Position numbers and translations under genes: made by a program | Assembly (NCBI RefSeq): GCF_963677565.1 | Contig: NZ_OY781981.1 | Coordinates: 3,526,001 to 3,590,000, forward strand | Length of the DNA: 64,000 nt | DNA from: an uncultured Draconibacterium sp. | GTDB taxonomy: Bacteria > Bacteroidota > Bacteroidia > Bacteroidales > Prolixibacteraceae | Direction: 5' to 3' | Notes under the pieces: generated by a model | The model's database searches: none | What the model saw: the letters and a program-made list of their open reading frames with translations, nothing else | What the model was told of the DNA's origin: nothing | In this document: piece by piece, positions 53,056-60,214 of the stretch | How the letters are laid out: each line of letters begins with the position of its first letter | Position numbering within the stretch: the stretch's first letter is position 1

Positions 53056-53126
53056 ATGCTACCTACTTATCTCTATATGATAAAATTTAATAACAAAGGA
53101 AAATTATTGTCGATCTGTTTCGCCGC

Positions 53127-53552
53127 TCAACAATTTAAATGACCTAATTTAATTTCAACCTGAGGCTTTCTATCCTGAGGAACCTTTAGCCAATGTAATG
53201 CTGCTTCAAGATTGGAAAAAACCTGGTATTTTGAAGAATGTCGGTAATTTCTAACGTAGTGTACGGCTTTATTGAGTTGTGACTCGGATGCCAGAATGGC
53301 AAATTTATTCAATCCCGTATCATCGATATTATCAAAAACGAAGTTGCTTAGATCCTCGATCTCTTCAAAATTTAATCCAGTAGTTGCATTTCTAATATCA
53401 ATTAAGATGAAATATTCCTTGCTAAAAAAAGGATTGCTTTTTAGTGTTGATATTACCCGCTCAACACTTTGCTGGTTAAGCAAATCGTTATGCGAAACAA
53501 TTATTAAGCCTAAACTTTCAACGATATGAACATTTTCATTGGAAGACAACAT
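53127..53552 (-). CDS. Small cytoplasmic protein, SpoIIAA/STAS-like (unknown function)
   Basis: A 141-residue soluble protein with no signal peptide. It alternates strands and helices: NVHIVESLGLIIVSHNDLLN, YFILIDIRNATTGLNFEEIE, LNKFAILASESQLNKAVHYV, YQVFSNLEAALHWLKVP. The order, with a central 'ILIDIRNA' strand and a final 'F.....A..WL' helix, resembles SpoIIAA/STAS-like proteins that many Bacteroidota carry as single genes. No catalytic motif is visible. It stands alone, converging with the GH106 gene, with no strong link to its neighbours. The family placement is tentative. Confidence 0.75.
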   Translation of the reverse strand: MLSSNENVHIVESLGLIIVSHNDLLNQQSVERVISTLKSNPFFSKEYFILIDIRNATTGLNFEEIEDLSNFVFDNIDDTGLNKFAILASESQLNKAVHYVRNYRHSSKYQVFSNLEAALHWLKVPQDRKPQVEIKLGHLNC

Positions 53553-53937
53553 CTCTACTTATTTGATAACAGGAATCAAAGAAAGCGAATTTTTCCGTTA
53601 ATGCGCAATGTTGATATTTCAGATGACTGTCTACTTATTGATTATTTTCCAGAAACTGCAGGTAGTAATCACTTACTGCCCGGGATTGAATAAATAAAGA
53701 GTTTTGTATAAAAATGGAATTTTTCATCAGGGAATAGCCTTAATGTCAGATCTGCGTTGGAGGGGAGATCTTTTTATTCACGTCCAAAGCTGAAAGCTTT
53801 TCGGAGTATGAAAGTAGGACAATTTAGATTTTGTTGGTCTTTGTGTATGGTATGTCATTCATATATGTGTTTAAACTAAATAATAAATTGAAAAATATTC
53901 CGAAAGTCAACTGATTGCCAGAATACTTTTAAATAGT
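53553..53937. other. Intergenic region, no gene seen
   Basis: 385 AT-rich bases between two minus-strand genes. It contains the promoter region of the SpoIIAA-like gene and the 3' region of the beta-helix gene. AGATCT occurs twice (53749 and 53766), the second copy followed by T's, making a weak hairpin candidate; nothing else is supported. Confidence 0.5.
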
Positions 53938-55026
53938 TCATCGGAGAAACAATCCCGCCTTGTATTCCGAACCCTGAGTCCCCGGAACCACATGCAGGTA
54001 ATTTTTTTGTGTTGGATCTTTTACAATTTGCAATTCACCTTCTTTCTTAATCACTACATCGTTGCCATATTTCACTCTTCCCGGATCGGCCGGATCGCCG
54101 TAACCAAATGCGCCGCCGCCAATATTTACAAAGGAATTATAGCCAACTACCATCGAGTTAGAGAAAGTAAACGTACGTTTGTCATTGTATCCTGCTTCCC
54201 AAAATACGTTGATGTTGCTAACCACGTTGTTATAGAATTTAAAATCATCGGCCACGGTCCATGTCCAGACACCACCGCCATAATTGTCGATTAGCAGGTT
54301 ATGGTGCATTTCGCAGCGTTCGGCCGGAGCATCCGAAAACCAGTAGACCACTGCATCTTTGCATTGGTAAAAAACACAATGGTCGACCACAATTCCCGGA
54401 CCGCTGGCCAGCACAGCCAAATGATTCGGAATCACATGTTCGTCGCCCACAAAAAGGCACTGTGTTACGCGTAAATCGTCAAGGTGTTTTCCTTCGCGTA
54501 CAATCGGGTAAGCTCTGCGTACCATTCCTTCTTTTGGACGTTCAACCACCGGAGTGCCCAAAATCCGCAGCCCCTGAATGGTAACATGACTTGTTTCAAT
54601 CTGTATTCCATAGGCCGCTCCTCCCAGCGGGTCATCGTTTCCGTAAGGTTTAAAATCAAGAGGCATGGTGCAAACAATTACCGGCATTTGTCCGGGATTC
54701 CAATCTTCATCATCGGGTAGTACTTCGGCACGGATGGTTAGCCGTTCTTCAGCAGAAAAGTGCCAGTTAACCGGATGAAATAGGGCAGTGGCATCAAGGC
54801 CGTAAATACCTTCTGTCAGGATTACATTAATGCTGCCCTTGCCGTTTGCTTTATTGACCATTTCTGCAGCTTTGTTCAGTGTTCTAATCGGTTGTTCTTT
54901 TGATCCAGGTTGTGAATCATTTCCGGTTTCGCTGATATAAATATCCCAGATATTCTGAGTAAATGCTTGTGCCAGGCATGTTAAAAGAAGTAATATGACA
55001 ATAGTTACTGTTCTGATTGATTTCAT
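53938..55026 (-). CDS. Secreted right-handed beta-helix protein (DUF1565/pectate-lyase-like fold)
   Basis: A 362-residue protein with a signal peptide (MKSIRTVTIVILLLLTCLAQ, cleaved near AFTQ). It opens with the DUF1565-type start DIYISETGNDSQPGSKEQPI RTLNKAAE (beta-helix cap), followed by short repeated coils: SINVILTEGIYGLDATALF, VTIQGLRILGTPVVERPKEG, LRVTQCLFVGDEHVIPNHLA, PGIVVDHCVFYQCKDAVVYW and FKFYNNVVSNINVFWEAG. Beta-helix proteins of this type include polysaccharide lyases and epimerases, but I see no diagnostic catalytic set. It is the last gene of a five-gene minus-strand group with a cupin, a hydrolase, DsrE and SnoaL-like proteins. Confidence 0.85.
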   Translation of the reverse strand: MKSIRTVTIVILLLLTCLAQAFTQNIWDIYISETGNDSQPGSKEQPIRTLNKAAEMVNKANGKGSINVILTEGIYGLDATALFHPVNWHFSAEERLTIRAEVLPDDEDWNPGQMPVIVCTMPLDFKPYGNDDPLGGAAYGIQIETSHVTIQGLRILGTPVVERPKEGMVRRAYPIVREGKHLDDLRVTQCLFVGDEHVIPNHLAVLASGPGIVVDHCVFYQCKDAVVYWFSDAPAERCEMHHNLLIDNYGGGVWTWTVADDFKFYNNVVSNINVFWEAGYNDKRTFTFSNSMVVGYNSFVNIGGGAFGYGDPADPGRVKYGNDVVIKKEGELQIVKDPTQKNYLHVVPGTQGSEYKAGLFLR

Positions 55027-55061
55027 TTGTATAATTATTTGTTATTGCTAATAAAATTTTC

Positions 55062-55568
55062 TTAAAAACCTTCCCGGTCGCCGGTTTTTGGCATTCCGGA
55101 ATAATGTACGTGAACAATCCTCCAATCGTTCCCGAATTTCTTCATAACCTGTGTTTCTCTGCCTCGTGTTTGAACTGGAGCCGGATCTTCACCGACAAAA
55201 GTGGCATCGAATATCCAGTAAAACTCCACTATTGCCATATCGTCGTAGAGTTGAATGGTTTCATTAAAGCTTTTCAGGTTGCGTTGAGTAAAACGGTTGC
55301 CAAACATTTCGTAAATCCCCGATTTGATCTCTTCCCATCCTTTTTCATGACCCCGGGGATGGATAAAACTGGCTTCGGAAGTCGTCAACCAAAAGCTTGC
55401 AGCCAAGGTAGTATCAGCTTTGTTAATGGAAGTTTTGTAATCTTCCAGCACTTGTTGTATAGCATCCATGTCGTTTTGAAGCAACTTTTCATCGCCTGAT
55501 TTTTGCATGGTGCAGGCCACAAAATTCAAAACAACGGCCAGCAGGTAAATGATCCCCTTTCTTGTCAT
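55062..55568 (-). CDS. SnoaL-like (NTF2-fold, DUF4440-type) lipoprotein
   Basis: A 168-residue protein with a lipoprotein signal (MTRKGIIYLLAVVLNFVAC, Cys19) and an NTF2-like cone-shaped fold: an N-terminal helix pair (DAIQQVLEDYKTSINKADTT), ASFWLTTSEASFIHPRGHEK, EEIKSGIYEMFGNRF, then a beta sheet (IQLYDDMAIVEFYWIFDATF, TQVMKKFGNDWRIVHVHYSG). The fold holds small hydrophobic ligands or acts in isomerase-type reactions; the specific activity is unknown. Spacing to the beta-helix gene is 35 nt and to DsrE 79 nt, consistent with one operon. Confidence 0.88.
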   Translation of the reverse strand: MTRKGIIYLLAVVLNFVACTMQKSGDEKLLQNDMDAIQQVLEDYKTSINKADTTLAASFWLTTSEASFIHPRGHEKGWEEIKSGIYEMFGNRFTQRNLKSFNETIQLYDDMAIVEFYWIFDATFVGEDPAPVQTRGRETQVMKKFGNDWRIVHVHYSGMPKTGDREGF

Positions 55569-55647
55569 ATCTTCAGTTTAATCGATGTTAAAAAGGAATT
55601 TTGTGTTCTGCAGGAGAACAACAAAATTCCTATCATTAAATTTTATT

Positions 55648-56076
55648 TTAGAATGTTAACACGCTCGTATCCGGTGCTTTTAAGGCATTTGTAAGTGGTG
55701 CTCCCATAATATCAACATTAATACCCAGTGCCTTTAACTGGTCGCTTACGCCGTACATGTTGGCACAGGTAACACAGGCATTAAGACTTACGCCATTGTT
55801 CATCATTTCTTTAAGTTTGGCTTGCACATCTTTGTTCTCGGCCACCAGTTTAGCAGAAGGCCCCCAGATAATTACCGACACTTCTTCAAAAAGGCCAAAC
55901 TGTTTGGCTACTCCGGTGTACATCAATGCCACACGTTCGGCAACCATTGGATCGTCGCTGGTCCAAAGCACCATGAGTTTATTTACTTCGGTAGCCGGTT
56001 TTTCCTGTGCAATAGTTGTGTTGTTTGCCAACACTATAACTGTTAATACGAGGAAGATTATTTTTACTAATTTCAT
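55648..56076 (-). CDS. Periplasmic DsrE-family protein
   Basis: A 142-residue protein with a signal peptide (MKLVKIIFLVLTVIVLANNT, cleaved near TIAQ) and a DsrE/TusD-like alpha/beta fold: NKLMVLWTSDDPMVAERVAL, VSVIIWGPSAKLVAENKDVQ, and a Cys-containing segment GVSLNACVTCANMYGVSDQL. DsrE proteins are small sulfur-relay or regulatory subunits; the pair of cysteines (C-x-x-C) in the expected position supports redox or thiol chemistry. It is part of the minus-strand group and exported, unlike the cytoplasmic sulfur-trafficking forms. Confidence 0.88.
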   Translation of the reverse strand: MKLVKIIFLVLTVIVLANNTTIAQEKPATEVNKLMVLWTSDDPMVAERVALMYTGVAKQFGLFEEVSVIIWGPSAKLVAENKDVQAKLKEMMNNGVSLNACVTCANMYGVSDQLKALGINVDIMGAPLTNALKAPDTSVLTF

Positions 56077-56135
56077 AGTTCAAAATTTTAATGATTAATG
56101 ATTTTTTATTTGTTTTTCACTTTTTATTTAATCCT

Positions 56136-56966
56136 TTAAAAACGGATACAAACTCTCCCAAACTGCCGGAAAATTTTGCATAAAACTACATGCCCTGTAT
56201 TTGGAATAATACTCAACTGGCTGTTTGGAATCATGTTGTAAGCGTTAATGACTGTTGACAGCGGAGCATTGAGGTCTCGTTCGCCGGCCATTACCAGTAC
56301 CGGGCACTGAATAGACATAAACAACTCTTTGCTGGCAACCATGGAATTATAAAAATTCTCCATGCTTTTCCAGAATTCTGTTAATCGTTCAGGCTCTGGC
56401 ATCAATGTCTTTTTCTGTTTCCATATTTCACTTTCCGGATCAAATGTTTCTCCAGTGAACACGACTTTTCGTAGTCCGGGTATTTGTTCTCCAGCACCAA
56501 TGGCAACCAGTTTTTTCACCCGGTCAGGATACATGCTTGCCACTTTGTAGCCCGTGTAAGCTCCGTCGCTGAATCCAAGAATGGTAACACGGCTTTTAGT
56601 AACAGCATTTACCACAGCCATCACGTCGTTGGCTTTTAACTCGTAAGTGATGGTTGCTGTACCGATTTCCGATTTCCCATGTCCGCGGGTAGCCAATGCA
56701 ATTACCTGGTAATCGGGTTTCAGCTTTTCAATAAACCCGGCCATTTCTTCAATCGAGCCCATTATTCCGCCATGGAGCAACACAATGGTTTCGCCACTAC
56801 CATACACTTCGTAATAGAGTCTGGCATCGCCGGTTTTTACATAATGCCCCGCATCAGGATTGTTTCCGTAGACAACTTCCGGCTGGGCTAAATTAAGTCG
56901 GTTTTGCTGAGCCAGTCCCGTAAAAGCAAACAGGACAATGAGTAATGTAAACACTTTTGATTTCAT
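56136..56966 (-). CDS. Exported alpha/beta hydrolase with apparent frameshift near the C-terminus
   Basis: A 276-residue frame with a signal peptide (MKSKVFTLLIVLFAFTGLAQ) and an alpha/beta-hydrolase fold: LYYEVYGSGETIVLLHGGIM (oxyanion HGG), VIALATRGHGKSEIGTATIT, the nucleophile elbow ILGFSDGAYTGYK (GFSDG), PVLVMAGERDLNAPL (acid Asp) and IPNTGHVV (catalytic His). After GHVV the frame reads LCKIFRQFGRVCIRF, unlike the family. Adding one T to the TTTT run (plus-strand A-run 56182-56185) restores VVFMQNFPAVWESLYPFLKD, a normal ending, with a stop at 56128-56130. So a base is probably missing here, as a mutation or a sequencing error. All catalytic residues precede the shift, so activity may survive. 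The substrate is unknown. Confidence 0.88.
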   Translation of the reverse strand: MKSKVFTLLIVLFAFTGLAQQNRLNLAQPEVVYGNNPDAGHYVKTGDARLYYEVYGSGETIVLLHGGIMGSIEEMAGFIEKLKPDYQVIALATRGHGKSEIGTATITYELKANDVMAVVNAVTKSRVTILGFSDGAYTGYKVASMYPDRVKKLVAIGAGEQIPGLRKVVFTGETFDPESEIWKQKKTLMPEPERLTEFWKSMENFYNSMVASKELFMSIQCPVLVMAGERDLNAPLSTVINAYNMIPNSQLSIIPNTGHVVLCKIFRQFGRVCIRF

Positions 56967-57023
56967 GGTATTCGCGATTTTGTTGTTTTAATGATGATTT
57001 ACACAATTGCAGAAACAGTTATT

Positions 57024-57458
57024 TTACTTGTCGTACACTCCGTTAACTTCCTGGCTGATCACCATAATTTTATTGAAATCGGGCAGATGCGCTATTTCTG
57101 GAAGAGTAGTTGTTCCAAAATCGAGATAAACGAGCTTTTCATTTTCTGATTCATTGCTGACTACATGCGCACCATTTTCACCTGTTGGAAAACCGATCAC
57201 GTCGCCGGCTTTTACTTCGCGGTTGCCATCTTTGGTACGTACAACACCAGTTCCGCTGATAATGTAAAATACTTCTTCGTTGGCTTCGTGGTAGTGGTAG
57301 CCGTATGCATAATTTCCAGGTTCAAGTTCCACTACATTTGCACGGCATTTGGCCGTTTCTTCATCAGGTATAATGGTTTTTACTGTAAATTGATTACCGT
57401 CTCTGTCGATAAGCTGTCCTTCAATTTCGCTGATGTTTTTCAGAATTAAATTTTTCAT
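57024..57458 (-). CDS. Cupin-domain protein
   Basis: A 144-residue cytoplasmic protein with a single double-stranded beta-helix: ANVVELEPGNYAYGYHYHEA NEEVFYIISG carries the metal-site pattern H-x-H-x(4)-E, and KDGNREVKAGDVIGFPTGEN GAHVVSNE the second motif with His. It looks like the small metal-binding cupins that bind or isomerise sugars or act as dioxygenases; the exact activity cannot be told. It is the first gene of the minus-strand group and is divergent from an HxlR regulator 230 nt away, so that regulator probably controls the operon. Confidence 0.88.
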   Translation of the reverse strand: MKNLILKNISEIEGQLIDRDGNQFTVKTIIPDEETAKCRANVVELEPGNYAYGYHYHEANEEVFYIISGTGVVRTKDGNREVKAGDVIGFPTGENGAHVVSNESENEKLVYLDFGTTTLPEIAHLPDFNKIMVISQEVNGVYDK

Positions 57459-57660
57459 TTTATTGTTGTTTTTAAATTTTTATATACTTCAAATGTCTGG
57501 CTATTTTTACGTGTGTGCAAACGGGTGAGTAACGAACTTGCATGGTTAGAAATATTGAAAAACAGTCGTTTATGTGAAAATAATTTCTTGTAAAAAGTTA
57601 ATCTTTAAAAGTATTCTTATGGTATTAATAGATTTTAACTCTCCAAAAGAGATTATTTAA

Positions 57661-57668
57661 TACTTTTG
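57661..57668 (+). promoter_or_regulatory. -7 promoter element of the hxlR-type gene
   Basis: TACTTTTG fits TAnnTTTG and ends 20 nt before the regulator's ATG. No TTTG box sits at the usual 19-nt distance; the closest is TTTT at 57633. The region 57459-57660 is otherwise non-coding and must also hold the divergent cupin promoter. Confidence 0.5.
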
Positions 57669-57688
57669 CAGAAATAAAAAGAGAAAAT

Positions 57689-58024
57689 ATGCGCCAGTTA
57701 GATCTTCAGTTTCCGACCTGTCCGGTTCGGAATATTTTAAGCCGGATGAGTGATAAATGGTCACTTTTAATTTTGAGTACTTTAAACCAGAATGATATTA
57801 TGCGGTACAAGGAATTGAATGCCTCGATCCCTGATATTTCGCAAAAAATGCTGTCGAGTACTTTGAAGCGGTTGGAAGAAGATAAATTAATCAAGAGGAA
57901 AATGTATCGGGAGATTCCGCCACGAGTGGAATATTCACTTACTCAAACCGGAAAGGAATTAATGCCGGCGGTAGGGATGATGATTGATTGGGCGCTGGAG
58001 CATTTTACTGAGATTACGCAATAG
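57689..58024 (+). CDS. HxlR-family winged-helix regulator
   Basis: A 111-residue regulator with the HxlR signature CPVRNILSRMSDKWSLLIL (single Cys11, the position used as a redox sensor in some members), the helix-turn-helix RYKELNASIPDISQKMLSST and LKRLEEDKLIKRKMYREIPP RVEYSLT wing, and a C-terminal helix for dimerisation. HxlR proteins often answer to aldehydes, quinones or oxidants. It faces the cupin/hydrolase/DsrE group, so a thiol-stress or reactive-metabolite function for that group is plausible (inference). Confidence 0.93.
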   Translation: MRQLDLQFPTCPVRNILSRMSDKWSLLILSTLNQNDIMRYKELNASIPDISQKMLSSTLKRLEEDKLIKRKMYREIPPRVEYSLTQTGKELMPAVGMMIDWALEHFTEITQ

Positions 58025-58064
58025 TACCTAATCAGTTTATTATTCCTAATTCTGATTAGTGGTA
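58025..58064. terminator. Bidirectional terminator between hxlR-type and araC-type genes
   Basis: CTAATCAG (58028-58035) pairs with CTGATTAG (58052-58059), extended by TACC/GGTA with a bulge, between the two convergent stop codons. Adjacent A/T-rich tracts fit termination from both sides. Confidence 0.6.
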
Positions 58065-58096
58065 TTTATTGTTGTTAATAATGAGAATAATCAAGT

Positions 58097-58960
58097 CTAT
58101 GACTCAGCAGGTAATTGTTTCATTTTTATCCGATATTTTTTGGGTGTTTCACCCTTCATCTTTTTGAAAGTACGGTTAAAATGCGGAACATCGTTAAAGC
58201 CTACTGCATAACAAATGTCGGCAACCGGAATATTGGTTTCGCGCAACATTTGACATGAACTATCAATGCGGAGTTCATTTAATGCGGCAAAAAAGGTTTG
58301 CCCTTTTTCTTTTTTATAAAAAGTACAAAACGACGTACGGTTCATGCCTACATACTGTGCCACTTCATCCAACGAAATATTTCGTTGGTAATTGGTAATC
58401 ATAAAACGCCACACCTCGCGAATTTTCAGCTTTGCGTTGGTTTGCTTTTCAAATGTACCAACAACACGGGTTTGCTTTGATGATCCGATCTGGTAAAAAA
58501 TATTGATAATGGAAGAAAGTTGTTCAATATTGTTTTGTGCCGACATACTTGTCATTATCGTTTGCAGGCTTTTAAGTGTTTCTCCCTCAAAACAAATTCC
58601 TTCCTTTATTGCTCTGAGGTTTTCAATCATTAAATTGGTTTCAGGAAAAGTATCCGCCAGCTGTTTTAAGAACGATTCAGGAAAAATGATTGTGATGTTT
58701 TCAATCTTTCCTTCTTCATCATGAACATGTTCATCGAAATACCAGCCGTGAGGAAGATTCGGAGGGATAAGGATAACTTCTCCTTTAGAAAAGACCTCCA
58801 ATGAATTACCGATAACCCGGGTGCCACTTCCGGTGATAATGTATGATAACTCCCAGTCGTCGCTTTGGTGAAAAGTTATTTGTTCATCCCAAAAGATGTG
58901 AACATGATCGAAAAAGAATGATTTCTCCGCTGAGTAGTCGTTATTACTGATTTCTTTCAT
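58097..58960 (-). CDS. AraC-family transcriptional regulator with cupin sensor
   Basis: The frame is open to 58990, but MKEISNNDYSAEKSF at 58960 is the more likely start (287 residues); the ten extra residues are not conserved-looking. The N-terminal cupin (about 15-95: HQSDDWELSYIITGSGTRVI, GEVILIPPNLPHGWYFD) resembles that of the first AraC protein, and the C-terminal half has the two helix-turn-helix motifs (LDEVAQYVGMNRTSFCTFYK, VADICYAVGFNDVPHFNRTF) and KKMKGETPKKYR. It is divergent from the acyltransferase/DUF5916 operon, with a 10-bp palindrome (CAAATATTTG, 58977-58986) in the shared region, and may control that operon. Confidence 0.92.
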   Translation of the reverse strand: MKEISNNDYSAEKSFFFDHVHIFWDEQITFHQSDDWELSYIITGSGTRVIGNSLEVFSKGEVILIPPNLPHGWYFDEHVHDEEGKIENITIIFPESFLKQLADTFPETNLMIENLRAIKEGICFEGETLKSLQTIMTSMSAQNNIEQLSSIINIFYQIGSSKQTRVVGTFEKQTNAKLKIREVWRFMITNYQRNISLDEVAQYVGMNRTSFCTFYKKEKGQTFFAALNELRIDSSCQMLRETNIPVADICYAVGFNDVPHFNRTFKKMKGETPKKYRIKMKQLPAES

Positions 58961-59032
58961 GATTCGGCTAAAACTACAAATATTTGACAATTATTATAAA
59001 ATAAAGAACAATTAGAACAGTAATAACGCCAT

Positions 59033-59040
59033 TATTTTTG
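59033..59040 (+). promoter_or_regulatory. -7 promoter element of the acyltransferase operon
   Basis: TATTTTTG matches TAnnTTTG and ends 30 nt before the ATG at 59071. No -33 TTTG lies at 19 nt. The divergent AraC gene starts 110 nt away. Confidence 0.45.
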
Positions 59041-59070
59041 GCACATATTTTTTAACCTAATCAATAAATA

Positions 59071-60207
59071 ATGAACTTAAAATTTAACTCATCTTTTAAA
59101 GATACCAAGAAACATTACATAATTCTCGATGGATTACGTGGAGTTGCAGCAGTAATGGTAGTACTATTCCATCTTTTGGAAACTTTTGCAATGGGCAAAC
59201 ATGCTGAGCAAATTATTAACCACGGCTATCTTGCTGTCGATTTTTTCTTTGTGTTGTCGGGTTTTGTTATTGGTTATGCGTACGACGATCGCTGGCATAA
59301 AATGAGTTTAAAAGAGTTTTTTAAGCGCCGCTTAATACGTCTTCATCCTATGATTATTGTCGGGATGATAATCGGTGCCATATTGTTTTATTTTCAAGAT
59401 AGCTTCTTCTTTCCAGCAATTTCAGAAACACCGGTTTGGAAAATGTTACTTGTAATGGTGATAGGCTTCACGCTGTTCCCGGTTGGCCGATCATTAGATA
59501 TACGTGGCTGGACAGAAATGCACCCATTAAATGGGCCTGCATGGTCGCTGTTTTACGAATATATTGCCAACATTCTTTATGCCTTGTTTCTGCGTAAATT
59601 ACCCAACAAGATACTTGCAGTTTTGCTTTTTATTTGCGGAGCAGCACTTATTCACCTTGCAGTTACAAACGGACACATAATTGGAGGATGGGCGATAAAC
59701 ACCGTTCAGCTGCGAATCGGTTTTACCCGTTTGCTTTACCCGTTTCTTGCCGGATTATTACTTTCGCGTGTAGTAAAAGTGGGACACATAAAAAACGCAC
59801 TTTTCTGGAGTAGCCTGCTATTGATTGTAATTCTTTCGGTTCCTCATATTGGAGGTGAAGAGCATGTTTGGATGAATGGTTTGTATGTGGCACTTAGTGT
59901 CATCTTCATTTTCCCACTAATTGTTTATATTGGAGCAAGTGGCGAAATAGAAGGAAAACGTGCAACACAACTATGCCGGTTTTTGGGCAACATCTCATAT
60001 CCTATTTATATTATACACTATCCGATGATCTACACATTTATGGCGTGGGTTGCTAAAAATGAAGTGATGTCGATGACCAAGGCAATCCCTGCCATGATTT
60101 TGGTATTGGGCTCAAGTATTTTACTTTCCTGGGCTTCCTTTAGGTTTTATGATGTGCCTGTACGAAAATGGCTTACAAATAGGTTTATGAGTTCGAAAAG
60201 CAAATAA
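59071..60207 (+). CDS. Acyltransferase-3-family integral membrane protein
   Basis: A 378-residue inner-membrane protein with about ten hydrophobic helices. The family signature is ILDGLRGVAAVMVVLFHLLE (the RG and His needed for acyl transfer), then YLAVDFFFVLSGFVIGYAYD, KRRLIRLHPMIIVGMII, GPAWSLFYEYIANILYALF and NISYPIYIIHYPMIYTF, all typical of OafA/YrhL-like O-acyltransferases. These enzymes add acetyl or other acyl groups to extracellular glycans using acyl donors passed across the membrane. It is 7 nt upstream of the DUF5916 gene, so an operon is likely. Confidence 0.94.
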   Translation: MNLKFNSSFKDTKKHYIILDGLRGVAAVMVVLFHLLETFAMGKHAEQIINHGYLAVDFFFVLSGFVIGYAYDDRWHKMSLKEFFKRRLIRLHPMIIVGMIIGAILFYFQDSFFFPAISETPVWKMLLVMVIGFTLFPVGRSLDIRGWTEMHPLNGPAWSLFYEYIANILYALFLRKLPNKILAVLLFICGAALIHLAVTNGHIIGGWAINTVQLRIGFTRLLYPFLAGLLLSRVVKVGHIKNALFWSSLLLIVILSVPHIGGEEHVWMNGLYVALSVIFIFPLIVYIGASGEIEGKRATQLCRFLGNISYPIYIIHYPMIYTFMAWVAKNEVMSMTKAIPAMILVLGSSILLSWASFRFYDVPVRKWLTNRFMSSKSK

Positions 60208-60214
60208 TGATAAA

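Noticed and set aside
53749..53776. Terminator formed by the two AGATCT copies
   Set aside because: The stem is only 6 bp of a self-complementary site with a long loop, too weak to call.
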